Shown here in pieces: positions 1 to 5,353 of a DNA stretch of 5,526 nucleotides (within the stretch, counting starts at the first letter, position 1; every line of letters begins with the position of its first letter). The notes beneath the pieces were generated by a model. It was not told the DNA's origin and searched no databases. It saw nothing but the letters and a program-made list of their open reading frames with translations. This stretch comes from an uncultured Ruminococcus sp. (GTDB lineage Bacteria > Bacillota > Clostridia > Oscillospirales > Ruminococcaceae): positions 1 to 5,526 of the forward strand of contig ONNL01000198.1 in NCBI GenBank assembly GCA_900319195.1. Reading direction: 5' to 3'. The position numbers and the translations under genes are program-made.

Positions 1-87
1 CTTTCGCCCGGTAAGGCAGTTTGACGACACAGATACAGTGCATAGCTGATTTTTTCCAGAAGAGGTTTTTAGAGGTGCCCATAAGCA
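1..87. other. Downstream flank of the aminotransferase gene, no gene seen
   Basis: No start codon with a ribosome binding site and no convincing open frame is visible here. On the minus strand, just after the aminotransferase stop codon, lies GGGCACCTCTAAAAACC and then a second CCTCT, which gives a short tandem CCTCT pattern. I see no stem followed by a T-tract, so the terminator of the aminotransferase gene is either outside the window or not of the simple hairpin type. Confidence 0.4.
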
Positions 88-1359
88 TTATTCAGCGAGG
101 AGCTTCTCGGCAGCAGCGATCTTTGCGCTGACAACGAATATCTCCATAGCCTTTGCGAGCTCGTCGATAGTAGGATATGTCGGAGCTATACGGATATTTC
201 TGTCGTTGGGGTCGATTCCGTAGGGGAACGAAGCGCCTGCGGCCGTAAGTGTAACACCCGCGTCCTTACAGAGCTGAACTATTCTCTTTGCACAGCCGTC
301 AGCGTTGAACGAGATGAAGTAGCCGCCGTCGGGGTCTGTCCACGAGCCTATTCCGAGAGGAGCAAGCTCCCTGTTGAGAGTATCTATAACAAGCTTGAAT
401 TTCGGTGCGATGATAGCCTTGTGCTTTTCCATATGCTTGCGCATATTCTCAAATTTGCCGAAGTATCTTACGTGGCGGAGCTGATTCATCTTATCGTAGC
501 TGATAATGCTTATGCCGAGCTGGCTCTTGAGGTCGTCGATATTAGCACGGCTTGCGCCCATTACAGCAACACCTGCGCCCGGGAAGGTTATCTTAGATGT
601 AGAGCCGAATATGTACACGATGTCCTCATTGCCGACCTTCTTAGCCTCGTCGAGAATGTTGAGGATTATCCTCGGGTTGTCAACGAGGTGGTGGATGCAG
701 TAAGCGTTATCCCAGAAGATACGGAAGTCCTTTGCGGCAGGCTTGAGAGCGGCGAAACGCTTGACTGTCTCATCACTGTATGAATAGCCGTCGGGATTTG
801 AATACTGCGGAACACACCAAATACCCTTGATACTGTCGTCTGAGCTTACGAGCTCCTCGACCATATCGATGTCGGGACCGTCGGGTGTCATGGGGACATT
901 TATCAGCTCAACGCCGAAATACTCTGTGACCTTGAAATGTCTGTCATAGCCGGGCACGGGACAAAGGAACTTGATCTTATCAAGCTTCGACCACGGTGTA
1001 CTTCCGAGAACGCCCTTGTTGAAAGCCGCCTGTATAGTCCAGAACATAGAGTTAAGGCTCGAGTTTCCGAAGATGATTATCTCATCTGTGCTCACGCCTA
1101 TCATTTCAGAGAAGAATTCCTTAGCCTCGGGAATACCGTCAAGCATACCATAGTTTCTGACGTCCATGCCGTTTTCGCACTTGAAATTCCCGTCCTTCAG
1201 AACGTCGAGCATATCAACACTGAGCTCGAGCTGGTCCTGACAGGGCTTTCCTCTTGCCATATTGAGACAGAGCTTCTGTGCACAGTAATCACTGTAAAGA
1301 GCCTCTGTCTGAGCCTTAAAGCTTCTGAGCTCATTTTTTTCCATTTGAGATAAATACAT
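88..1359 (-). CDS. PLP-dependent class I aminotransferase, aspartate aminotransferase Ic-like
   Basis: A cytoplasmic fold-type I PLP enzyme of 423 residues, the usual length for the clade. Numbering from this start, the early NMARGKP segment (34-39), the substrate-loop-like PVPGYDRHF (134-142), N188-P189 in SNPDG, D217 in FWDNAY (binds the pyridine nitrogen), the Schiff-base lysine K256 in GSTSK and the carboxylate-binding arginine R390 in NIRIAPT are all present. The RGKP start and PVPGYDRHF segment resemble the subgroup Ic aspartate aminotransferases (Corynebacterium glutamicum AspT type), which convert aspartate and 2-oxoglutarate to oxaloacetate and glutamate. The substrate is inferred from family resemblance; another amino donor is possible. 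I chose the ATG at 1359 because an AAAGGTG ribosome binding site lies 9 bases upstream. A GTG at 1371 would add four residues but overlaps that site. The gene is transcribed alone and away from the dockerin operon, so it is probably a metabolic neighbour rather than a partner. Confidence 0.88.
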   Translation of the reverse strand: MYLSQMEKNELRSFKAQTEALYSDYCAQKLCLNMARGKPCQDQLELSVDMLDVLKDGNFKCENGMDVRNYGMLDGIPEAKEFFSEMIGVSTDEIIIFGNSSLNSMFWTIQAAFNKGVLGSTPWSKLDKIKFLCPVPGYDRHFKVTEYFGVELINVPMTPDGPDIDMVEELVSSDDSIKGIWCVPQYSNPDGYSYSDETVKRFAALKPAAKDFRIFWDNAYCIHHLVDNPRIILNILDEAKKVGNEDIVYIFGSTSKITFPGAGVAVMGASRANIDDLKSQLGISIISYDKMNQLRHVRYFGKFENMRKHMEKHKAIIAPKFKLVIDTLNRELAPLGIGSWTDPDGGYFISFNADGCAKRIVQLCKDAGVTLTAAGASFPYGIDPNDRNIRIAPTYPTIDELAKAMEIFVVSAKIAAAEKLLAE

Positions 1360-1368
1360 TCGGTAACG

Positions 1369-1375
1369 CACCTTT
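1369..1375 (-). promoter_or_regulatory. Ribosome binding site deciding the aminotransferase start
   Basis: Read on the minus strand this is AAAGGTG, ending 9 bases before the ATG at 1359. The last three bases of the motif form the alternative GTG codon, so the GTG cannot use this site. That favours the ATG start. Confidence 0.65.
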
Positions 1376-1404
1376 CAAATTTAAATTACAAACTGCCATT
1401 AAAA

Positions 1405-1433
1405 ATTATATCACAACCTTCCGCGGTTTTCAA
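1405..1433 (-). promoter_or_regulatory. SigA-type promoter of the aminotransferase gene
   Basis: On the minus strand the -35 box TTGAAA (1428-1433) is separated by exactly 17 bases from a perfect -10 box TATAAT (1405-1410). A TGA directly before the -10 gives an extended -10 element. The predicted start of transcription is about 1398, leaving a leader of roughly 40 bases before the ATG at 1359. I see no terminator or riboswitch in this short leader. Confidence 0.85.
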
Positions 1434-1460
1434 GAGAAAACATAGCAAATTATATCGGTG

Positions 1461-1475
1461 AAAATCGTCGATTTT
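1461..1475. promoter_or_regulatory. 15-bp palindrome between divergent promoters, possible operator
   Basis: AAAATCG-T-CGATTTT is a perfect inverted repeat with 7-bp arms around one central base. It lies about 27 bp upstream of the aminotransferase -35 box and about 96 bp upstream of the -35 box of the dockerin operon. A symmetrical site between divergent promoters fits a dimeric regulator, but I recognise no known operator consensus. In AT-rich DNA such a palindrome can arise by chance. Confidence 0.25.
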
Positions 1476-1571
1476 TTGGCGCTTTCGTAAAATCCGATGC
1501 TATCATAGGTGATTATGTATATATCAATATTCCGCGCGTTGTGCAGTATCCACGAAAACATCAAACGCTCA

Positions 1572-1600
1572 TTGACAATTTACGGACGATGTGTTATACT
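1572..1600 (+). promoter_or_regulatory. SigA-type promoter of the dockerin-transglutaminase operon
   Basis: A perfect -35 TTGACA (1572-1577) and a -10 TATACT (1595-1600) are separated by 17 bases, and TGT before the -10 makes an extended -10. The expected transcription start is about 1607, giving a leader of about 130 bases before the ATG at 1739. This is close to consensus, so the promoter should be strong unless repressed or attenuated. Confidence 0.87.
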
Positions 1601-1616
1601 TATATAAATATAGACT

Positions 1617-1718
1617 GACCTGCCGAAAATCAGCACTTCGGCACGGTCATATAAAGGGAATGGGAAAATTTTTTCATATCGGTATTCCGCGAAAGGCACC
1701 CTCTGCCTCGGGAATATC
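1617..1718 (+). promoter_or_regulatory. Structured 5' leader with two hairpins
   Basis: Hairpin 1 (1617-1648) pairs GACC-TGCCGAA with TTCGGCA-GGTC, 11 pairs with one bulged C and a 9-base loop. Hairpin 2 (1681-1718) pairs GGTATTCC with GGAATATC, continues with CGA/TCG and GGC/GCC separated by small bulges, and closes on a loop ACCCTCT. Hairpin 2 ends 6 bases before the AGGAGG ribosome binding site (1725-1730), and CCTC in its loop could pair with GAGG of that site. Neither hairpin is followed by a T-tract, so they are not simple terminators. I could not match the leader to a riboswitch class I know. Control of translation or RNA stability is the simplest reading. Confidence 0.45.
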
Positions 1719-1738
1719 AGTATCAGGAGGTAATATCT

Positions 1739-2980
1739 ATGAAAAAAATGTTCTCATCATTGCTGTCATTCACACTGTCCGCCGCCGTGCTCACGGGAGG
1801 CTGTTTATCAGCTTCTGCACAGGAAACGGACACCGAGTTCGAGCCGATAGTTCTCACCTTGGGCGAGCTCGAGGAAACACCGTGGCTCAGCGGCGGTATA
1901 GCGCTCCTCTCCGACGAGGAGGACGACGGTTCGTATTACTACGGCGACGCGCTCGACGCTAACAACAGAGCTGTATACGACGCGCTCATGAAGCTCCGGA
2001 CACCGTCAACGGACAAGATAACTATCACGCTCCCCGAGCCTGCGACCTTCACCACGTCCACGAATATAACGGCGCTGTTCTCCGATGATGAGGTAGAGAC
2101 CTACACGCTTGCGGTATTCGGAAACTGCAAGCCCGGAATCGACAGTCTGCTGTTCGACCACCCCGAGATATTCTGGTTCGACGCGGCAAACTCGAATATT
2201 GCAGTCGGAAGTGACACAAAGGTCAGCCGTAAATCCGCGGGAGTTTACCAGTGGACGATAAACAGCATTGCCATTACTCCGAATTATTCCTCGGGATACA
2301 GTTCGCTCAATGATGTAAACGACTACAAGGAGCGGCTCGAGGAGGCAGTTGAGGAATTTGCAGTTCCCTATGATACGCGCTATGAGACCATTAAGGCTCT
2401 GCACGATAAAATTTCAGAGTTCACATACTATGACACCGCGGCGACCTTTTCAGATTCGTCCGTGGGAGCGATAGTCGAGCCGGGAGTTGTCTGCGAGGGC
2501 TACTCCGAAGCATTCAAGCTCTGCTGTGACTCGCTCGGTATTCCGTGCGTGCTCGTTTTCGGCAACTACAATACCACCGCAAATACCGCTCATATGTGGA
2601 ATTACGTCCAAATGGAGGACGGAAAGTGGTACGCGGTTGACGTGACATGGGACGACCTCGACAACGAGAGTGTCCTGAAATATACATATCTGCTCAAGGG
2701 CTCGGAGTCATTCAATACCAATCACACGCCGTCCTCGGATTACAATATCACGCAGTTCACCTACCCCGAGCTCAGCAAGGAGGACTATGTGTTTACCGCT
2801 CCCGTTGAGTATCAGACGGGCGACCTCAACCGCGACAGTGAGCTCAGCGTTGCCGACCTTGTGTACTGCTCGAATGCGGTGCTCGGTGAAGCGGTGGAGT
2901 ATTCCTGCGATGTCAACGGCGACGAAAAAACCAATACCTTTGACCTCATCTTTATGAGAAAGCTGATTTTCCCCGCTTAA
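1739..2980 (+). CDS. Secreted transglutaminase-core protein with C-terminal type I dockerin
   Basis: 413 residues. A signal peptide (about 1-27, MKK start, hydrophobic core, likely cut after ASA) sends it out of the cell. LTGGC is a poor lipobox, so lipidation is unlikely. Residues about 70-205 include DHPEIFWFD, a signature I associate with gut Firmicute transglutaminase-like proteins. The transglutaminase core spans about 211-310, with the full thiol-protease-like triad: Cys252 (GVVCEGYSEAF), His285 (AHMWNYV) and Asp301 (AVDVTWDD). After a short linker, a dockerin occupies 361-413 with two complete calcium loops, D362-N364-D366-D373 and D391-N393-D395-D402. Dockerins bind cohesins on a scaffoldin, so the protein is probably displayed in a cellulosome-like complex. 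Its activity could be peptide cleavage, deamidation or cross-linking; the sequence does not decide. The start is fixed by AGGAGG 8 bases upstream. It probably shares an mRNA with the AraC-type regulator 44 bases downstream. Confidence 0.92.
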   Translation: MKKMFSSLLSFTLSAAVLTGGCLSASAQETDTEFEPIVLTLGELEETPWLSGGIALLSDEEDDGSYYYGDALDANNRAVYDALMKLRTPSTDKITITLPEPATFTTSTNITALFSDDEVETYTLAVFGNCKPGIDSLLFDHPEIFWFDAANSNIAVGSDTKVSRKSAGVYQWTINSIAITPNYSSGYSSLNDVNDYKERLEEAVEEFAVPYDTRYETIKALHDKISEFTYYDTAATFSDSSVGAIVEPGVVCEGYSEAFKLCCDSLGIPCVLVFGNYNTTANTAHMWNYVQMEDGKWYAVDVTWDDLDNESVLKYTYLLKGSESFNTNHTPSSDYNITQFTYPELSKEDYVFTAPVEYQTGDLNRDSELSVADLVYCSNAVLGEAVEYSCDVNGDEKTNTFDLIFMRKLIFPA

Positions 2981-3024
2981 TTAGCGGCAGCGGCAGAGGT
3001 CATATCGTCGGGAGATGATGAAAA

Positions 3025-3816
3025 ATGAAGATCAATCAGATAAGGCTCAACTGCCGCAGAAATTCGTTCACAAGCAGCGATATAAGCTCCGATAATGTCC
3101 TGTGCTTTTTCAGGACACCCGTGTCCTGCCGCTTGGGAAGCACCGAAAAGCATACCTCGTGCAGCTCGGCTGCAATAATGAGCGGGACGGCTTCCGTGCA
3201 CTTTGTCCCCGTCAACTCGGAGCAGCTCAGCTATGACTATGTGAGCTTCCGTCTCACCTCGGCTGAAAAGCAGTATATAGCGTCAATGGAACTGCCGTTT
3301 GACGTGCCCGTGGAGCTCCCCGACAACTTTTCGGTGTCGAGCATAATGAAGCTCATAAAGTCGCACTCTCTTCACAGGAACCGCTATTTCGGGGAATTCA
3401 TGGAGCTTGCAGTGAGAATGATACTCATTTGCATGAGCGAGTCGCTCAGTCCCGAGAGGAAAACTCCCGAGGACAGCATACCAAAATTTGCCGAGCTGAA
3501 AGCTCTCCGCGAGGCAATTTACGACGACCCCATGAGCAGTTGGTCTGCCGATGAGATTTGCGAGGATATGGACATAAGCAAGACCTATTTCCACAGGCTG
3601 TACTTCGCGGCATTCGGAGTTACCTGCCGTCAGGACGTTATCGAAAGCAGACTGCTCTATGCGGCGGAGCTGCTGAAAAACACCGACCTCTCGGTAAGCG
3701 CTATCGCAGAGCAGTGCGGATATGACAGCGACTCATACTTCATGAAGCAATTCAAACAGCATAAGGGATGCACTCCCTCCGAATACCGCCGCACTGTCTC
3801 CGAGTATATGAAATGA
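3025..3816 (+). CDS. AraC-family transcriptional regulator
   Basis: A 263-residue cytoplasmic regulator with the two helix-turn-helix units of the AraC/XylS C-terminal domain. HTH1 is at about 173-198 (WSADEICEDMDISKTYFHRLYFAAFG). HTH2 is at about 223-256, including AIAEQCGYDSDSYFMKQFK and then G-TPSEYRR, close to the AraC signature. Residues about 20-115 match the weakly conserved N-terminal sensor region seen in many Firmicute AraC proteins that bind sugars, but no ligand can be read from it. GGAG (3011-3014) lies 10 bases before the ATG, a slightly long spacing. It starts 44 bases after the dockerin gene with no T-tract terminator between, so co-transcription is likely. Members of this family usually activate nearby genes by binding two direct half-sites about two helical turns apart. 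A direct repeat of exactly that geometry lies just after the gene (3838-3865). Being made with a cellulosomal protein suggests a carbohydrate or growth-condition signal (inference). Confidence 0.9.
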   Translation: MKINQIRLNCRRNSFTSSDISSDNVLCFFRTPVSCRLGSTEKHTSCSSAAIMSGTASVHFVPVNSEQLSYDYVSFRLTSAEKQYIASMELPFDVPVELPDNFSVSSIMKLIKSHSLHRNRYFGEFMELAVRMILICMSESLSPERKTPEDSIPKFAELKALREAIYDDPMSSWSADEICEDMDISKTYFHRLYFAAFGVTCRQDVIESRLLYAAELLKNTDLSVSAIAEQCGYDSDSYFMKQFKQHKGCTPSEYRRTVSEYMK

Positions 3817-3837
3817 CACGGCTGACAGGTGCAGGCG

Positions 3838-3865
3838 GCTAACATTTATTAGCACTTGCTAACAT
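3838..3865 (+). promoter_or_regulatory. Direct repeat GCTAACAT, candidate AraC-type operator
   Basis: GCTAACAT occurs at 3838-3845 and again at 3858-3865, start to start exactly 20 bp, which places both copies on nearly the same face of the helix. Between them TTAGC (3849-3853) is inverted relative to both. Related words recur downstream: the minus-strand CTAATATT at 3945-3952, minus-strand GCTAAC at 3996-4001 and CTAACATT at 4007-4014. The direct pair sits about 55 to 80 bp upstream of the -35 box of the Tp47-like gene. Assignment to the neighbouring AraC-type protein is inference from spacing and position. Confidence 0.4.
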
Positions 3866-3919
3866 ATCCCCCCTATTTCTTTTTTATTTTTTGCAAAACG
3901 CAGATTTTGCTCCATTCGC
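3866..3919 (+). other. Pyrimidine/T-tract and small hairpin upstream of the promoter
   Basis: 3868-3892 is almost entirely pyrimidine on the plus strand (a run of C, then T-tracts broken by A). GCAAAA (3893-3898) and TTTTGC (3905-3910) then form a 6-bp inverted repeat around a 6-base loop. Neither orientation has a T-tract after the hairpin, so it is not a terminator. T-tracts upstream of a -35 box may bend DNA; their distance here is greater than a standard UP element. Confidence 0.3.
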
Positions 3920-3947
3920 TTGACAGCGGCAAATGCAATATGATAAT
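3920..3947 (+). promoter_or_regulatory. SigA-type promoter of the Tp47-like gene
   Basis: A perfect -35 TTGACA (3920-3925) and a -10 GATAAT (3942-3947, one mismatch) are separated by 16 bases. Transcription would start near 3953-3955, giving a leader of about 80 bases to the ATG at 4033. The -10 lies inside the left arm of a 14-bp inverted repeat, and a terminator-like hairpin begins only a few bases after the expected start. Confidence 0.75.
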
Positions 3948-3957
3948 ATTAGAAAGT

Positions 3958-3985
3958 AAAAAACGGACTCCCGAGTCCATTTTTT
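3958..3985. terminator. Bidirectional intrinsic terminator or attenuator
   Basis: A6, then GGACT-CCCG-AGTCC, then T6: a 5-bp GC-rich stem with a tetraloop, flanked by A and T tracts that can extend the stem after one C-A mismatch. It is near symmetrical, so both strands show a stem followed by six Ts. It is the only terminator-like structure after the dockerin-regulator operon. It lies downstream of the Tp47-like gene promoter, so RNA from that promoter must cross it within its first 30 or so bases. It may end the upstream operon, attenuate the downstream gene, or both. Confidence 0.65.
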
Positions 3986-3995
3986 ATGCCAATCA

Positions 3996-4011
3996 GTTAG
4001 CCTATTCTAAC
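3996..4011 (+). promoter_or_regulatory. Small leader hairpin GTTAG/CTAAC before the ribosome binding site
   Basis: GTTAG (3996-4000) and CTAAC (4007-4011) form a 5-bp hairpin with loop CCTATT, 7 bases before the AAAGGAG site (4018-4024). It uses bases of the right arm of the 3941-4018 inverted repeat, so the two foldings exclude each other. The same bases also contain CTAAC words shared with the upstream repeats, so this could be a DNA site instead of an RNA fold. Confidence 0.35.
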
Positions 4012-4032
4012 ATTATCAAAGGAGCATGAATT

Positions 4033-5235
4033 ATGAAGAAACTCAAGACAACTATAAGTGCCGCTGTATGCGCGGCGACCGTACTAAGCGCTGTTCCCTT
4101 CTCGGCTGACGGTGCTGATACAGTTTACGGCACAATGAATATTCCCTATGCGGATTTCTATGCAGCTGAGATAGACGGTGCCTATGATGTGGACGCTGTT
4201 TCATCTGCAACAACTAATAAGTGGAATATGAACACAACAGGCTCTCTCGGAGAGGACGGAACATGGACAAACGGCGGACTCGTTGCAGGTACATACAACG
4301 ACGGAAACGGAACCATTCTCGGTGTTACATACCCTGTTGCAGTCTCGGCAGACGACGTTGCTTTCCTCACGGAAAAATACGGCTTCACAGCACTCGATTC
4401 CGCTCCGAAGGCATATAAGGAGGTCACCGTTTCGGGCGAGGACATCACCGTTTCAAAGCTCGTTGACACTGACGGCGCGAGCGATGTTACAGGCACAGCA
4501 GCCGTAAACTCTCTTACAAGGTGGGGCGATTATCAGGTGAATGTCACAAACTATCCCACAAGCTGTGACATCTACGGTATCGTAGTCAACACACAGGAGG
4601 GCGGAAAGTACGCTCTCCGTCACCTTCAGAATATCTGGAGAAACGGCGAGATAGCGTGGTCTGTAGGAATCACGACGACCGAGCCTCACGGAAACACTCT
4701 CGACTATACCAACTATGCCGCTTCAAACGGACAGACGATAAGCTCGATTCAGTACATCACTCTCGACGGCTACACAAACCTCACCGTTGAGCCAAATGCT
4801 TATCTCCCCAAGAAGTTTGCAGGCACGGTAACTGCTGAAAATGCAGCGGCAGGCGACGGCTCAACAACATTCACAACAACAGATTTCCCCGAGGACTATG
4901 CAGTCTCTGCATCAGTAGCCGACGGCTTCACAGTCTCCGGCGGTACTATCTCCTACACAGGCGCAAAGCCGGGCTCATACACGCTTTCTGTCAGCGACGG
5001 CAACGGCGTATATGTTCCCTTCTCGGCAAGCTTCCTGCTCACAACAGACGATATCCCCGTAGCCTACAATAACGGTGCGATCTCAGCAGCCGAGGGCTTC
5101 ACTGATGAGGACGCAGCAAACTACATCAAGAACATCACCTCTGTCACAGTTAACGGCACGACCTCCAACACCTTTTACCGCCGAGTGCATGAGTATGAGG
5201 AGCGTAACGGCATCACCGAGCCTGTCACGGCATAA
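4033..5235 (+). CDS. Secreted Tp47-like protein (penicillin-binding Tp47 domain family)
   Basis: 400 residues. A signal peptide (about 1-28, MKKLK then an alanine-rich hydrophobic core, likely cut near SADGA-DT) has no lipobox cysteine, so unlike the treponemal Tp47 lipoprotein it should be released or held non-covalently. No dockerin, LPXTG motif or membrane helix is visible. The mature N-terminus carries YADFYAAE (39-46) and VDAVSSATT (53-61), which parallel YADYWAGE and DAVSRAT in Treponema pallidum Tp47. Further family-like segments are ILGVTYPVAV (95-104), YALRHLQNIWRNGEIAWSVG (193-212), TTEPHGNTLDY (215-225) and an Ig-like stretch with PGSYTLSVSD (313-322). The family is annotated after Tp47, but penicillin binding or hydrolysis cannot be assumed here. 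From about residue 378 the sequence leaves the family pattern and ends at 400, so the C-terminus may be truncated. AAAGGAG 8 bases upstream fixes this start; an ATG at 4026 is in another frame and too close to the site. Confidence 0.8.
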   Translation: MKKLKTTISAAVCAATVLSAVPFSADGADTVYGTMNIPYADFYAAEIDGAYDVDAVSSATTNKWNMNTTGSLGEDGTWTNGGLVAGTYNDGNGTILGVTYPVAVSADDVAFLTEKYGFTALDSAPKAYKEVTVSGEDITVSKLVDTDGASDVTGTAAVNSLTRWGDYQVNVTNYPTSCDIYGIVVNTQEGGKYALRHLQNIWRNGEIAWSVGITTTEPHGNTLDYTNYAASNGQTISSIQYITLDGYTNLTVEPNAYLPKKFAGTVTAENAAAGDGSTTFTTTDFPEDYAVSASVADGFTVSGGTISYTGAKPGSYTLSVSDGNGVYVPFSASFLLTTDDIPVAYNNGAISAAEGFTDEDAANYIKNITSVTVNGTTSNTFYRRVHEYEERNGITEPVTA

Positions 5236-5279
5236 TGCTCACAGACGAACGAGAAAGCCTGTCAGAGCCGTTGAGCATT
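5234..5279 (+). repeat. Inverted repeat at the end of the Tp47-like gene
   Basis: AATGCTCA (5234-5241) and TGAGCATT (5272-5279) are perfect 8-bp inverted copies separated by 30 bases. The left arm begins inside the TAA stop codon. No T-tract follows, so by itself it is not an intrinsic terminator, but it could protect the 3' end of the mRNA. Confidence 0.4.
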
Positions 5280-5305
5280 GCCGAGTGTGGAATTACCCTA
5301 CAAAA

Positions 5306-5353
5306 AAACAAGCCCTCAGAAACGGCTTGTAATGCGTTTCTAAAGGCTTGTTT
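5306..5353. terminator. Nested terminator-like inverted repeat
   Basis: Outer arms AAACAAGCC (5306-5314) and GGCTTGTTT (5345-5353) are perfect 9-bp complements. Inner arms AGAAACG (5318-5324) and CGTTTCT (5335-5341) are perfect 7-bp complements, around a 10-base loop. An alternative 7-bp pairing uses ACAAGCC with a second GGCTTGT at 5324-5330. On the minus strand the outer stem runs into a stretch of seven Ts (5302-5308), a good terminator for a gene entering from the right. On the plus strand only an interrupted T-rich stretch follows, so it is a weaker terminator for the Tp47-like gene. Confidence 0.55.

Larger units (their letters stand above)
3941..4018. repeat. 14-bp inverted repeat flanking a terminator hairpin
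   Basis: TGATAATATTAGAA (3941-3954) and TTCTAACATTATCA (4005-4018) are inverted copies matching at 13 of 14 positions. The left arm covers the -10 box. The right arm ends at the first base of the AAAGGAG ribosome binding site of the next gene. ATGC (3933-3936) and GCAT (4024-4027) could extend the pairing past an internal loop containing the GGAG core. Only RNA entering from upstream would carry both arms; RNA started at the local promoter loses the left one. Confidence 0.65.

Noticed and set aside
421..1353. Several plus-strand frames opposite the aminotransferase
   Set aside because: All lie antisense to a gene with full catalytic motifs, without ribosome binding sites or recognisable products.
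1796..1804. Lipoprotein signal at LTGGC in the dockerin protein
   Set aside because: Threonine at the -3 position does not fit a lipobox, and a good signal peptidase I site (ASA) follows a few residues later.
2973..2987. CCGCT/AGCGG hairpin across the stop codon of the dockerin gene as a terminator
   Set aside because: The stem is only 5 bp and no T-tract follows, so it should not separate the dockerin gene from the regulator gene.
2977..3201. Minus-strand frame opposite the start of the AraC-type gene
   Set aside because: It covers the plus-strand ribosome binding site and coding start of a clear gene and has no promoter or recognisable product.
5075..5332. 85-codon plus-strand frame at the end of the Tp47-like gene
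   Set aside because: It is an alternative-frame shadow of the end of the gene. I checked whether it restored the missing C-terminal tail after a frameshift and it did not.
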